Assembly (NCBI GenBank): GCA_947579605.1
Contig: OX388307.1
Span: forward strand, 6,301,237-6,365,236
DNA: 64,000 nucleotides
Direction: 5' to 3'
Source: Athripsodes cinereus
Taxonomy: Eukaryota > Arthropoda > Insecta > Trichoptera > Leptoceridae
Part shown: in pieces, positions 24,833 to 36,199 of the stretch
Numbering within the stretch: the first letter of the stretch is position 1
Layout: every line of letters starts with the position of its first letter
The notes under the pieces: generated by a model
Seen by the model: the letters and a program-made list of their open reading frames with translations, nothing else
What the model was told of the DNA's origin: nothing
Database searches by the model: none
Made by a program: the position numbers and the translations under genes

Positions 24833-25196
24833 CAGGAATGTTCACTTTCGCCTTGGCAAAATTTTCCCGTAATTTTTTGAGTTTCCTATAAAAGGCAGGT
24901 GTTCGAGACAATAAAATTCAGTGATGAGGTTTGTCAGCCATCCTGAATGTCTTATATTTTTTAGGCACAGAGAGGACGATGATGATAATTTTGGATGATT
25001 TTATTTTTGACGCTGTTTAACAGTCCCTATACCGTCTCAATGGCGCCAGTGAAGAGTTCAGTTTTTAATTTGCTTCTGAAGCTGGTGACAGTCTGACTAT
25101 CTCTCAATGGCACCTTACACTTGCACGTTTATTGCACGCACTTGGTCTGCTGGCCATCTTACTTGTGGGACATGTCGAGATGGCATAGCAGTAATA
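24833..25196 (+). mobile_element. SINE-like family copy, interrupted
   Basis: The 5'/middle part (24880-24985: TTTCCTATAAAAGGCAGG, GATGAGGTTTGTC, CCATCCTGAATGTCTT) is separated from the 3' part (25137-25196: GGTCTGCTGGCCATC, ACTTGTGGGACATG, AGATGGCATAGCAG). About 140 bp not found in other copies lies between them. The interposed segment (24985-25130) is of unknown origin. Confidence 0.65.
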
Positions 25197-25602
25197 ATAT
25201 TCATCAAATCAAAAGTCGCGAGTAACACATGATGAAAAAAAAACAAGGACAGTAGTTGGCGCTCTATACTTTTTATTTACCCCGCAAGAGAGGCGAGAGA
25301 GGTAGTGTATGTATGCAGAATAGGTCTTAAGCCACTGAAAATTTACAGAAAAGAATGATAGAGTTATTCTATATATAATACCAAATAATATACCTATACT
25401 CCATGGAGACTAAAAACTGGTGCAGAAAATTTTCCTATTACATTTAGCATAGCAACAATGAGCATGTAAAATATGTTGACATACCCAACTGGATATTATA
25501 TTGAACTCACGTGAATTGAAGTGATAAGGGATTTATCAATCTATATTGCTCGCATCATCCTAAATTATATACCTACAATATGTATATTTACCTATCTATA
25601 TA

Positions 25603-26426
25603 CAGGGGGTGTTAAAAAAACGGGAAATTTTAAATTTCGTGGGTTTGGAGAGTTCGATTGTCATTTTTTTTTAAATTTTATTATGTTGGTATACTTTGTC
25701 TGTGAAAGCCGTTAGTCGTCTTTTAAGCAGGTCGACGATTTTCGATTGTTAAAAAAAATGAATCAAAGAATTTGAAACAAATTTTGCGTCAAAAATGAAA
25801 TAAAGTAAAACAAAGTGCGTGACATGTTAACAAAGACCCATGATGAGTCCGCTGTGAGTAAAACAAGAGTTTACGAGTGGTATAAGATGGCCGTGAAGAG
25901 AAAGAACGCCCCAGCACATCAACAATCGATGAAAAAGTGGAAAAAGTAAAAATATGGTTATGAACGATCGCCAAATTACAATCATAGATGTTGCTGATGA
26001 AATTAGCATATCGATTGGCTCATCATGCTTTGAAATTTTTTAAGGTTTTGGGTATGAAATGCGTGGCTGCAAAATTTGTTTCAAAATTGCAAATACTTCT
26101 GATCATACTTCATTGCTTTTTGTGAATTTTCGCCAAAAACAATACTGTAACGATGCCCCAGCCTCCATATTCGTCAGTCATGGCACTGTATGACTTTTTC
26201 TTATTTCTAAACATAAACGTTTTACAAGCAAACATGACATTAAAAGCGCATCGCTTAATGAGGTAAAGGCTATCCCAAAGATCGAGTTTAAGGAATGGAA
26301 GAAGCGCTGACACAAATGCATAATGTTTAATGGATACTGTTTTGAAGGCAACAACATTAATATAGACGAATAAATAATACATATCTTTTCAAAAAACGAA
26401 ATTTCCCGTTTTTTTAACACACCTCG
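25603..26426 (+). mobile_element. internally deleted mariner element
   Basis: TA-flanked (25601-25602, 26427-26428) with ~28-bp imperfect terminal inverted repeats sharing GTGTTAAAAAAACGGGAAAT. At 824 bp it is shorter than the ~1.3 kb of complete mariners. Its inner sequence shows decayed mariner transposase on the plus strand. The central part, including the first two catalytic aspartates, is deleted. It is a non-autonomous fossil. Confidence 0.92.
25800..26380 (+). pseudogene. mariner transposase remnant
   Basis: Recognisable pieces, in shifting frames: TRVYEWYK-like text near 25862-25890, ISIGSSCFEIF at about 26010-26040, then a jump to a V-N-F-x-x-K segment at about 26120. The C-terminal DFFLF motif with KEWKK-like text follows, ending at about 26370. 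These correspond in order to the N-terminal helix-turn-helix region and the C-terminal catalytic region of mariner transposases (DD34D family). The middle of the catalytic domain is missing and there are several stops and frameshifts. It encodes nothing functional. Confidence 0.85.
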
Positions 26427-26754
26427 TAGGTATATCTATCTTCACACTGACCTTATTCGCAATTTTATTGTTGCCTTATCAGATTACCTTCATTGTTGGA
26501 TTTAATTATATTATGATATCTTGTATTCTAATAGTGATATGCGTGTAACAATATTAATGTGTGGACTATTACAATACAAGATACACTTTATAATAATTCT
26601 CGTATATTATAAATCGAGTATCTTATAATTGACTTTAGCAATAATAAAAAAAAAAGATTATTTCACTCGGTTTCAGTTTAAGGAAGCCTCGGTCTTAGAG
26701 AATCAGGGACAAAATAGTGTGAAAGAATATTATTAAATTGTATACAAAAATATG

Positions 26755-26956
26755 AAAATATAAAAATATATTATTGAGCACTGTTTAATCTCCACTATGT
26801 TAGGTTTAATACCGAACGTTTTCGCCTATACTTGTAGGCATCTTCAGGGAAACATCAGTTTCCCTGAAGATGCCTACAAGTATAGGCGAAAACGTTCGGT
26901 ATTAAACCTAACATAGTGGAGATTAAACAGTGCTCAATAATATATTTTTATATTTT
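26755..26956. repeat. perfect 99-bp-arm inverted repeat, 4-base loop
   Basis: Left arm 26755-26853 and right arm 26858-26956 are exact reverse complements around ATCA. The right arm carries CTGAAGATGCC...GGCGAAAACG, so each arm itself contains a small hairpin (GCCTA/TAGGC). Perfect identity with a 4-base loop means very recent origin, gene conversion or an assembly/foldback artefact. A transcript across it would form one long double-stranded hairpin. Non-coding. Confidence 0.95.
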
Positions 26957-27165
26957 ATTTATTAAAATTAAAAATGGATTTCCACAGCGTAAACACAAAA
27001 ACTCTTGAATTATTAAAAATATGAAAAATTGCCACTTACCCAATTATTTGCAAAGAAGTGAAGTATTTTGATCCGTGATGTACTCTTAGTATTTTAGAAT
27101 AAATCTGAAACAATTAGATAAATAAATCATAAGTATGCATATAAATGAACCCCTATTTATCATTT

Positions 27166-27208
27166 TCCTCTAAATATATATATATATATATTTTTAGAGG
27201 ATTATATA

Positions 27209-27246
<38 letters not shown>

Positions 27247-27256
27247 GAGGAAAATA
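27166..27256. repeat. TA microsatellite inside inverted repeats
   Basis: Two TA tracts are bounded by CCTCTAAATATA on the left and TATATTTAGAGG on the right, with a third TTTTTAGAGG in the middle. The CCTCTAAA/TTTAGAGG pairs make a cruciform-prone cluster. Confidence 0.85.
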
Positions 27257-28808
27257 AACTTAATAGGCTTAGGTAATACAAATATTTAAGAAACTATTTC
27301 ATAGCATTGGGTCCGACATAGACTAAATGGAAATTGATAAGTCATACTTAATAAACAAAACATAGCTTTCATTAATATTTTGAACGTGAACATTCTTACA
27401 ATCACAGATTATTTAAACATTTTTTGTCTATTTTATATAAGGAGCACACTATAAATAAAAAAACTAAGGTCCTTATCACAACATACTTTCTTTATATACT
27501 TCACATAAAGTATAAATAATATAAGTATTAAAATGTTTACATTATTGGCGTTAAAGAAAATTTAAATTGACAACATTCGCCGAATTAAAATGGATTGACG
27601 CTAACAATCATACATTTGTGAGACACATTTACATAATATAGTATTACTAAACAGCTGTTAGACATAATGATTTCTGTCTATTATATGTCATTGAAATTAC
27701 TCATCTTTAAAGTTTTATACTCACTATAATATAATATATTTTCCCCAAGTAACAGTTATATAAAAATGTTTCAACTTTTTCCTTTATCACCAATATCTCA
27801 TTATTAATTAAAATGCTCTGCCTAGGGAAACTATTAAGCGGGACAAGGTCAGTTCGGCGATAGCAACCACTTCATAATATTTTTTAAGACCGTTAGATAA
27901 CAAAGATTACACCTACTGTAGGCACATATCATAATAATATTTAGATGCAGCGCTGATCATAGAGACAGACACTCCTGCCAAAGGAAAACTTGTAGTGAAA
28001 TATCGGACTGTGACACAACTAACCACATATTTTTGTAAGACTCTCACTTTTAAGAAGCAATACTCAATATCTCCAGTACACATACAAGTCTTAGTGTGAT
28101 TCGATATTCAGTATTACTAGATTCACAATTGAATCGATTTTTTTTTAAATTAAGATTTATCGTATTTGATAAAGATTAATCTCATTAGTTTTGATAATAA
28201 TTCCATCGTAATCAGTATTAAAAAAAATAAACTGAACTACATAGACCTCTTTGCGCTTCTGATGGTAGAATCTCGGACTTTCACCTAATTCATATTTACG
28301 ACATGATCTAATGCATTGTACGAATGAGTTCGGGGTGTATTTGAGTTTATAATAAACCTGAATAAGTTTAAAACGAATGAGGTTTCTTGGATTTTTATTT
28401 AGTACGAACCTGGATAATAATTATGTGAATTATTATAAAAACCATCCATCCAAATAACCTAAAGTACAATACATTATTGCCATGTATATATGTACCTACA
28501 TAAAATCTTACACGAGCTGTTAGCAGGGTTTGGGGCATGACGAGACATGAGACAACCAGACAACTCTCACTTTTAAGCATAATCACTATCATACTCAGCC
28601 ATACGTATGTATAATCCACACAAAAATATGTGAGTACGTTCGTGAATATATACGAATGTATGCATGTTTACATTTGGTCTTCTAGGTACATCTAAATTAC
28701 ACAAGATAGAAATAAAAAATGAACTTTTCATAAAGCCTTTAATCTCTTTTTAAAAACTTATTTATTACATATCTTATTTATTGACACAAAGATATTGCGA
28801 CCATATCC

Positions 28809-28961
28809 GGGGCCGTAGACAAACCGTACTTTGCGATCGACTACACTGGCGAACTTTTCGACAATCTACTTACAATGTCCGTGTAATTATGCGTTATTGT
28901 TGCGGTTATTGTCGAATATTCGTTTGTAGTCGATCGCGAAGTGCGGTTTGTCTACGGCCCC
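28809..28961. mobile_element. MITE with ~55-bp terminal inverted repeats
   Basis: Starts GGGGCCGTAGACAAACCG and ends with the inverse CGGTTTGTCTACGGCCCC. The arms stay similar through GCGATCGACTACA and TCGACAAT, leaving a ~45-bp centre. It is more GC-rich than its surroundings. The flanks do not show a clear target duplication, so the superfamily is unknown. Confidence 0.85.
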
Positions 28962-29032
28962 TGGATTTTCATATGTACCTACCTACTGTGTATAACTATC
29001 ATTCGACTTGTTCTGTCGAAACAGGGTGGAAC

Positions 29033-29173
29033 ATTTATTTATTTATTTATTTTATTCTTTACTGTACATTGGTTACAATATTACATAGTGAAATAGTGGC
29101 ATAAAAATAACAATTATAAATTCAATGTACAGAGGGCGAGTTTATCGCTAAAATGCGATGTCTTCCAACTAAC
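29033..29173 (-). mobile_element. LINE 3' end fragment (GGTTAGTTGGAAG family)
   Basis: In reverse: GTTAGTTGGAAGACATCGC, GCGATAAACTCGCCCTCTG, ...AATGTACAGTAAAGA, then an AAAT tail. A clean, 5'-truncated 3'UTR copy. Confidence 0.8.
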
Positions 29174-30502
29174 AACATTTACGTTTTTATCAACATTTAA
29201 AAACTTTGCAATTGCTAATTATAAAAACTAAAAAGTGTAATAAAGTGTTAATAAATTTATAATATTTTACCACATTCACCTCTATGAGTTTGTCGGTATC
29301 CGAATGGTACAGTCTCGACTTTCGAACCAGAGTATGAATTCTCTAATTTTCCATCTACTTCACCTTCATGTCATAAGTATATTGCTTACTGAGCATTGAG
29401 GCATTGAGCACTGAGCTGATATTGCAATGAGTGTTTTTGAGTTACATACTATCACTGTTTCTCTACTTGGTCTGAAGACAAATTATATTACTTAAGATAT
29501 TTTCAATGCTTTATTTCCTGATCGGAGCCGAGTTTAGGGCTTGTATATTGTATAGTAATCATTCAGCTTCAACATTGCAAATAATGCATATTTCACACAG
29601 TGAGACATAATATACATACAAACAATACAAATTGAGTAGACGAATTAATATATACATATACCTACATAAAAGTACACGGCAATACAACAGATAGGTACAT
29701 ACTCTCGTAAAAAATCTCTCTTGCACTCTACGAAACACAAATTGCAGAAGTGGCCCAGTGCATACGGCACGAGGTATTCTTTGAAAGAATACATGGTACG
29801 TCTGGTACACTGGTGCGAGGTGCCCTCCGCGAAACTGGAGGTGCCATTATGAAAGGTCAATGACTGTCTGGTGCGAGAGAGAGAAATGGGGCATACTTGG
29901 AGAGGAGACCAGATGTACAAACACACATATATATAATACCTATAATATATACATGCAATATGTATTACGTAGACACATAACATAACGATCAGATCGGATG
30001 TATAATAAAATATACGTAATATACCTACAGTACCTAATAGTATTGTTATAATATATGGTTGGTTTCACGTAACAATGTTTCAAGCCACAAAATCGAAAAA
30101 AATAATAGTAAACTTCATAGTCAGAACTTAATAATGATATTCTTGCTAAACAAAAAAAAATCATTGAACTGATAAAGTTAATCGATATTATCTGTAACAC
30201 CTCAATGTGTTTCATTCATATCCCAGGCAACTAACTTCGTTAGCGTTTACAAAACACAAAAAATCGATGATATTATAAATTTGATCGTGGTTGGTGTGGC
30301 TTGCCATATTGTTGCATCACAACACTATTCATATACATAAATGCACATAGGTATGTACTAGATATATAGGTACATTACTATTAGGTATATTATGTAGTTA
30401 TGTTTCAGTCCAGGATCTTTATTCTGTATCCAACAACAACGACGATCCACCTACGTCGCCTTCGCGTAACAACCAACTGTCGCAAATAATAATAATAATA
30501 AT

Positions 30503-30554
<52 letters not shown>

Positions 30555-30716
30555 CGAGTTATTATTAGTTATATAAGGGACTACCGAGGGAAAAAAGATC
30601 GCTATAGTTTGAATTCAAAATCTCTTGCAGCATCCAATGACTCCAATGTAATGTATCACTAACCAAATAGCATTGTAACAACGCATTAATTTTGGTAATC
30701 TTTACTATATTATACC
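29174..30716. other. gene-free
   Basis: No gene is recognised. Minus-strand open frames at 29559-29983 and 29940-30215 are rich in C, Y and I without domain structure. Contains the TA tract at 30500-30552. Confidence 0.45.
30486..30552. repeat. AAT/TA microsatellite
   Basis: AAT units pass into about 30 TA units. Confidence 0.9.
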
Positions 30717-30862
30717 ATCACGGCATATCCCACAAGTAGGGTAGCCAGCAGTCCATCTGTATGTAGGTCATATACGTGCAAGCTGTCTTCTCTATGCCAA
30801 CAAAAAATTAAGAAATTAAGGATGGATAGGAAAAAACCACATCACTGAATTTCAGATGCAGA
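30717..30862 (-). mobile_element. SINE-like family, 3' half, reversed
   Basis: Starts ACCATCACGGCATATCCCAC, then AAGTAGGGTAGCCAGCAG, CAAGCTGTCTTCTCTATGCC, a diverged GATGGATAGG and CACATCACTGAATTTCAG. A further piece of the family's 5' end lies at about 30945-30975 (TTTTGCCGGGTGCT). Confidence 0.75.
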
Positions 30863-31788
30863 TTTTTTTTAATTTTTCAAATACCTGCTTTTTACAGTAG
30901 GTAGGTACCTACACTCAAAAACATTTGGAAATGAGTGGTAGATCAATCTTTTGCCGGGTGCTGGGTGCTCCACGTTAAACACAAAGAATAATATATTTAC
31001 TAAGATTTTCCCTATGCAGAAATTTAGCCAAATCTGACCCAAATCCGAATATTTTTCAACTGATGTCTAATTTACACAATCGCAGAAACTCTCACAAGTG
31101 GGATAGCAAATAGACACACAAAATATACTTTTTAGGTAAATAAAAAATAAGACATAAAGATTGGTGGCATATCTCACAGTTGTATTATTATAATTGTAAC
31201 ATATTATATTATGATGCTCCCTCAAGAGAGAATAGCATTTTTTAAAGATGAATTTGTGTTAGCAAGGTACACGAGAATTTTGACCCACGCCTTTTAATTT
31301 CCATCACTGTACTGAGTACTACAGACAATGCTATTTATTTCATAATATATAATTATAGTTTCTGATTCCTGAACATGTAGGTACATTTTTCAGGTAAGTA
31401 GTGACGTCGCAACCTTAGTTACACGTTCTATTTTCATTATATGAGGGGTCTACCTACATACATCATTATGGGGCGACAAAGTATCTTGTATATATGTAGG
31501 TATGTATAATACATACAGAGTTATTTAATTATAATTAGGATAGACGCTTAGCTCGTAATAATTTACCCAGGTGCCACGCATAGGGAGGTGATAATGAGAA
31601 CAATATTGACAAGAAAAACTATGGTAACTGGTAACTCACCATAGATACAAAATTGTTAGAAGGTAGTTTGACGCAAAACAAAATGTTTAATAAGTAGTTT
31701 ATGAAAAGTAGAATAAGTTTCCTGTTTTTGCAAGGGAAAACTATCCCTCTAAAAGATTTTTAAAATATTTTACAGACTGAAATTACAG
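30863..31788. other. no recognisable gene
   Basis: AT-rich. A repeated TAGGTAGGTACCTACAC motif near 30899 and scattered SINE-like scraps (CACAAGTGGGATAGC at about 31094) are all I can see. Confidence 0.45.
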
Positions 31789-32046
31789 ACATCCCGTGGA
31801 GCACCCGGTAAAGAATTGGTCTCCCACTCTTCTCCATAAGTTTTCGAGTGTCCTGTAAAAGGCAGGTTTTCGAAAAAATAAGACATTTTACATCTTAAAT
31901 TCGGCGATGAGGTTTGCCACCCATCCTGAATGTCTTGATTTTATATTGGCACGGAAAAGACAGCTTGCATGTTTTATATGCAGCTGGTCTGCTGGCTACC
32001 CCACTTGTGGGATATGCCGTGATGGTATAGTGTAGTATAGTAGTAA
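31789..32046 (+). mobile_element. SINE-like family (CCCAC hairpin), near-complete copy
   Basis: Taken as the reference copy. In order: CCGTGGAGCACCCGGTAAAG, TTGGTCTCCCACTCTT, TCCTGTAAAAGGCAGG, GGCGATGAGGTTTGCC, CACCCATCCTGAATGTCTTG, CTGGCTACCCCACTTGTGGG, ATATGCCGTGATGGTA, tail of TAG units. It is about 258 bp with no open frame. The 3'-proximal hairpin plus simple-repeat tail and frequent 5' truncation of other copies argue for a SINE. I cannot find convincing A/B boxes, so a different head or a LINE-derived origin is possible. Confidence 0.85.
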
Positions 32047-33148
32047 TAAATATTTTGCAATGAACACTGTTCCAACGTTAAAAACATATATAGTTAGGTT
32101 GTGACCTGATGGCAATGTCTCGGACTTTTGATCGGGAGATTCTAAAATTTAATACTCTCAAGTCATATACTACTCATTTAATACTCCATCTTCACGACAG
32201 AAGGTGACAATGAAAGTAATTGGATTGTCGCGACTAATTTTCATGAAAAATATTAACAAAAAAAAAATGAAAAAATAATACATTTTGATAGTTTATCGCT
32301 ACCAAAACAAAAAACTCTAGATATGTGGAACGGTTAAATACTAATTACTCGTAAACGAGTGAATGACTTTTAAACGTAGAAGAGTATAAACCGGGTCAAA
32401 AAGATTGAATACAAAACACATAATGTTAATTTCTCTAAAGAACAACATAGGTATGTACATGCATAAGTACATTGCTTGCTGGGAGACTTTTCAATGTTTA
32501 AGTTAGGTAACTACATAGTACAGTACAACCAAATGCAATACCTCCACTATGTAGGTAGGTACTATAGAATACAATTAAGTAACATTACGAGTATGCATGT
32601 TGAGACGATCGTAAAATCACTGTTGCCATGCAGAATCTGCTATAGGCTACATACATACATACATACATTGTATTGTATTGTATTATACACGATAGTTGCA
32701 CTGGGAAACAATTGCATTTCATTAGGTAGGTAGGTATACTTTATAATAATACTATGCAGAGGATAGTGGTAAGTACCTAAAGTGACTATTGGTACAGATA
32801 GTGAACACTTCATCGTAATACAAAACAATAGGTAATATTAATATTACAATGTACATTACATTAGCTTCTCTCGACAAAGCACTAAAGACGAAACATTGAA
32901 GGAGACCCTGCCTACCGCCCGGATAATGCGGAAGTCTGTGGACTTCCATTTATCCGATCCAATTTCTGTACTAACAAATTTGTCACACGAGAGGTGGTGG
33001 AATGGTGGACAGCCTTAAGGGCTCGCCGGCCAAGATCCAGAATGAAAATGAAATAAAAAAAGCCAAAAAAGACGTAAGTATATAAATTATATGTAGATAG
33101 TATCTACTTATTGTCTGTATAACTTTTCACCCATCCATTCCATTACGG
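32047..33148. other. gene-free, dispersed repeat copy
   Basis: Contains copy 2 of the dispersed repeat (32875-33065: GAAGTCTGTGGACTTCCATT, then AAGGGCTCGCCGGCCAAG). An ACAT/TGTAT microsatellite lies at 32649-32685. Around 32110-32170 a degraded tRNA-like head (GATGGCAATG...) may be another SINE fragment. No gene. Confidence 0.5.
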
Positions 33149-33278
33149 CCTCTTCCACAAATGAAGTAACCAGTAGACCAACTGCTTGCAATGACCATGC
33201 AAGTCGTCCTCTACGTGTCAATAAAAATTAAAACATTCAGAATGGGGGGCATACCTACCTCATGGCTGATCTGAAAAT
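33149..33278 (-). mobile_element. SINE-like family, 3' half, reversed
   Basis: ATTACGGCCTCTTCCACAAA, AGTAACCAGTAGACCAACTG, CAAGTCGTCCTCT, AACATTCAGAATGGGGGGCA, CTCATGGCTGATC: colinear with the reversed 31789-32046. It ends at the 17-bp hairpin next door. Confidence 0.75.
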
Positions 33279-33318
33279 GTTAAATATCTTAAAGCGTGAT
33301 AGCTTTAAGATATTTAAC
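33279..33318. repeat. perfect 17-bp inverted repeat
   Basis: GTTAAATATCTTAAAGC and its exact complement flank GTGATA. It sits exactly at the junction between the reversed SINE-like copy and a forward LINE 3' end, so it may mark how the two became joined. Confidence 0.92.
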
Positions 33319-33324
33319 AAGCTT

Positions 33325-33450
33325 GGGTTAGTTGGAAGATATCGCAACTCTGCGATAAACTCGCCCATTGTACAGATTTTTTCATGCATGTTATATAATT
33401 CCTGTTATCATATTCTGCACAATAAAGTTTATTATTATTATTATTATATT
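33325..33450 (+). mobile_element. LINE 3' end fragment, forward
   Basis: GGGTTAGTTGGAAGATATCG, GCGATAAACTCGCCCATTG, ..., CTGCACAATAAAGTTTATTA then AAT-type repeats. The AATAAA hexamer just before the tail is a plausible polyadenylation signal. Confidence 0.8.
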
Positions 33451-35342
33451 TTACGAATATCTGCAATTTAAAGGGTACCTACTAGAAAATTTACAGAAAA
33501 GAGTGGAAGGTTTATTCTTTACCGGGGACGCCACGTCTCTACGGGATACTAATTTTATAGATGCGTATTGCCTATATTGGTATCACCTATACACGGCTAA
33601 TTGTACAACGAGTCTTTGTTACTGTTGATACATAATTATATTTATTTTTTTATTATGTACCTAGTTGTATTACCAATATAATTATGTCAATACAGTTCTG
33701 CATAGTAAGCAACGAATGATAGAACTTTTGTTCGTTCAAATATATGCAATTTTCACACTTTGTCCCATTCCGCAATTCCTCAAAATATGAGATATATTAT
33801 AAGATTTATAAGGTATCAAATTCAGCGTACTGATTAAAAATCATTGTTCCACAAGATGGAATCTAGTATAGGTACATGATTTGGAAAATCGATGATTCGA
33901 TGATCAGCCTAATGTTCGCAAGATAAAATACTTAAAACACTTTCTAGTATACAATACGAGACATAACTATCGAATTCTGCTGTTGCTTCACCCTTTCATC
34001 TCTTGGAAATATAAGATGTAAAAAATCTCCTCCAATCGGAGAATTTTTGACCCATTTGTGTAAACCTCTTCTTTGAGAGAGTATTAGATTATTATATTAG
34101 ATTAGAAGATATTCTTTGAGAGAGTTCGAATGTTTGGGCTATCCATTAGATACAAAACGTCCTCTCTGCGCCATAAGCATTAACATACGCATCATTACTA
34201 TGGATGATAACATTTATCATAATTAAACACAAATAGATACTATAAATGCTTTAAAAAGTTCCAGTCGATCAAAAGTGATGTCCATAGTAGCATAGTTTTA
34301 CGATCAGCTGTCGGGAGTAATATTTTATTCCAGAATATCATATGGGAATAAGCTATAAAAATGCTATAAAAGCGTATAGTTTATCTGTCTATGTAATAAT
34401 AATATAATAATAGTAACGATGATAAAATGTGTGATCATAAGGCACGTAATATTATTATGTGCGGTGAGCGACGAGCAAAGTAATGTTTTATTATTTGATA
34501 TTCAAAATGTAGGTCAAACATATATACACACACATATGTACTCACAATCAAACATAAAATTATAATACCTAACAATATTGTAGCATAATATTATGTGGGT
34601 ATGTATATACTGGATATCACCTATAAGAGGTAGTCACTCATAACAAGTGAACTAGAAGTCTACGAATGACGATAATAACGTAATATATTTGCAAACTGAC
34701 GTAGAAATTCCTCAAATAAGCAATATTTAGGTCCAAGTTATCAATTTAGCGAGGAGGTTCGTTACCTAACTTGAATATTAATAGATCTAGAGGACACCGA
34801 GAGTATTTTCAGATATTTAAAGATGATGTAAGAAAGCGCAGACGTCCGAGAACTGTGTGGCTTGATCATATATGTACATACATAGATCAAAATCCTCGGG
34901 GACAACCGCGTGCTAAGAACGAATAATTGACATTCATAATATGAGGAATAATATGCATGAAAAACCTTACATGGAATGAAAGTTAATTTTTTTCATCCGT
35001 TAATCTCGTTTATATACGAAAGCGAATTAAAATCAACCCGGGACCCAGCGACCATGTTACTGACCTACACGTTCAATTATATATTAAATATAATATGTAT
35101 ACATACGCACATACCTACTAACATCAGTAGATAAATCAAATTGTCATGATATGAGTAGGTAGCCAAATATAATATAGGTACCTATGTATTTAGATGTATA
35201 GGCGCATGATATAATAATTATGTACGCTGGTACATGATAAACTATCATAGCAGCACATGGCAGCGCGGAATGGGAAGCACACTGTCAATGCCAGCAAATA
35301 TTACATGTATTTTTTTAATTTCATTTTAAGTACTAGTAGTAT
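33451..35342. other. gene-free, LINE and SINE remnants
   Basis: At 33487-33540 lies the reversed 5' end of the SINE-like family (GAGTGGAAGGTTTATTCTTTA, CCGGGGACGCCACG). At 34819-34872 a plus-strand frame reads KDDVRKRRRPRTVWLDHI, a LINE C-terminal remnant of the same type as 8121-8600. The remainder is featureless. Confidence 0.5.
34819..34872 (+). pseudogene. LINE C-terminal motif remnant
   Basis: Eighteen codons with the K-R-R-R-P-R-x-x-W-x-D-H signature also seen at about 8350-8425 on the minus strand. No other part of the element is recognisable. Confidence 0.5.
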
Positions 35343-35583
35343 AAGCCGTGGAGCACCCAGCGAAGAATTAGTATCTCACTCTTTTCCGTAAGTTTACGAG
35401 TATTTTGTAAGATGCAGGTATTCGAAAAAATAAAGACATTTTAGGTACATCTTAAATTCAGCGATGAAGTTCGCCACCCACCCTGAATGACTTAATTTTT
35501 TGTTGGCTTAGAGTGGACACCTTGCATGTTTAATACATGCAGCTGATATGCTGGCTACAGTACATGTGGGATATGCCGTAATG
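35343..35583 (+). mobile_element. SINE-like family, near-complete copy
   Basis: GCCGTGGAGCACCCAGCGAA through CACCCACCCTGAATGACTTA to GTGGGATATGCCGTAATG, with the hairpin eroded (CAGTACATGTGGG). It lies 60 bp from the pogo element. Confidence 0.8.
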
Positions 35584-35645
35584 TTATGGATTTTAAGTAT
35601 GTATTATTTTTAGGTAGTGCCTTCTTTAAATACATTGAATATATA

Positions 35646-35690
35646 GGGGAGGGTTGCCGAAGTTGGACCGGCTCCTAGATTGGACCGGTC
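35646..35690 (+). repeat. left TIR and subterminal repeats of pogo element
   Basis: GGGGAGGGTTGCC followed by two copies of TTGGACCGG (35663-35671 and 35680-35688), 17 bp apart. Direct repeats next to a TIR often bind transposase; binding here is inferred. Confidence 0.85.
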
Positions 35691-35882
35691 CTGTTTTCGG
35701 CAATCCACGAACATGTGATACGTTTGTTTGGCAACATTGCATTCCTAATGTAACCTCGTGGTTCTTACAATCTCGCGACGTCACTCAGTCGCCGTCTTTC
35801 CGGCGTTAAGCAGTGTTGTAAGTTTTGTGCAGTTTTGTTGCTATTTTTTGTTGTTGCAGCTAAGGGATTCCTGATTCTGACG

Positions 35883-36195
35883 GTATGTTAATAATTTCTT
35901 AATTAATACTAATCTGTAATGCGCTTATATAGTTACAATTTGTTGTCTTTATTTTCATATTCAATGCTTCAGTAAAGTTTTAATTTTAAATTTATTAAAT
36001 AATTTAGGTGTTGCTTGGTTTGGACTACTTAGAGTTTCCTAAGATGGACTGGTCCATCCTAAGAAACTTTTTACAAAAAAATGTTTGCTACATTCTTAAC
36101 AACCTAAGAAACTTTAAGAACAGCAAAACAAAAAAAAAATGATGTTATTTTATATATCAATACCGAAAGTCTTATTATGTAATATTCTATTTCAG
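35883..36195 (+). other. putative 5'UTR intron of the transposase gene
   Basis: Donor-like ACG/GTATGTTAAT at 35883 and acceptor-like TTCTATTTCAG ending at 36195, four bases before the start codon. The stretch is T-rich and has no open frame. Inside it lies GATGGAC-TG-GTCCATC (36043-36058), an inverted version of the subterminal motif. Splicing is inferred from the site consensus only. Confidence 0.6.
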
Positions 36196-36199
36196 ATAA

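Larger units (their letters stand above)
26427..28808. other. gene-free, contains large hairpin and TA tract
   Basis: Apart from the perfect palindrome at 26755-26956 and the TA repeat cluster at 27166-27256, both listed separately, I see only AT-rich sequence. No open frame with family resemblance. Confidence 0.5.
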
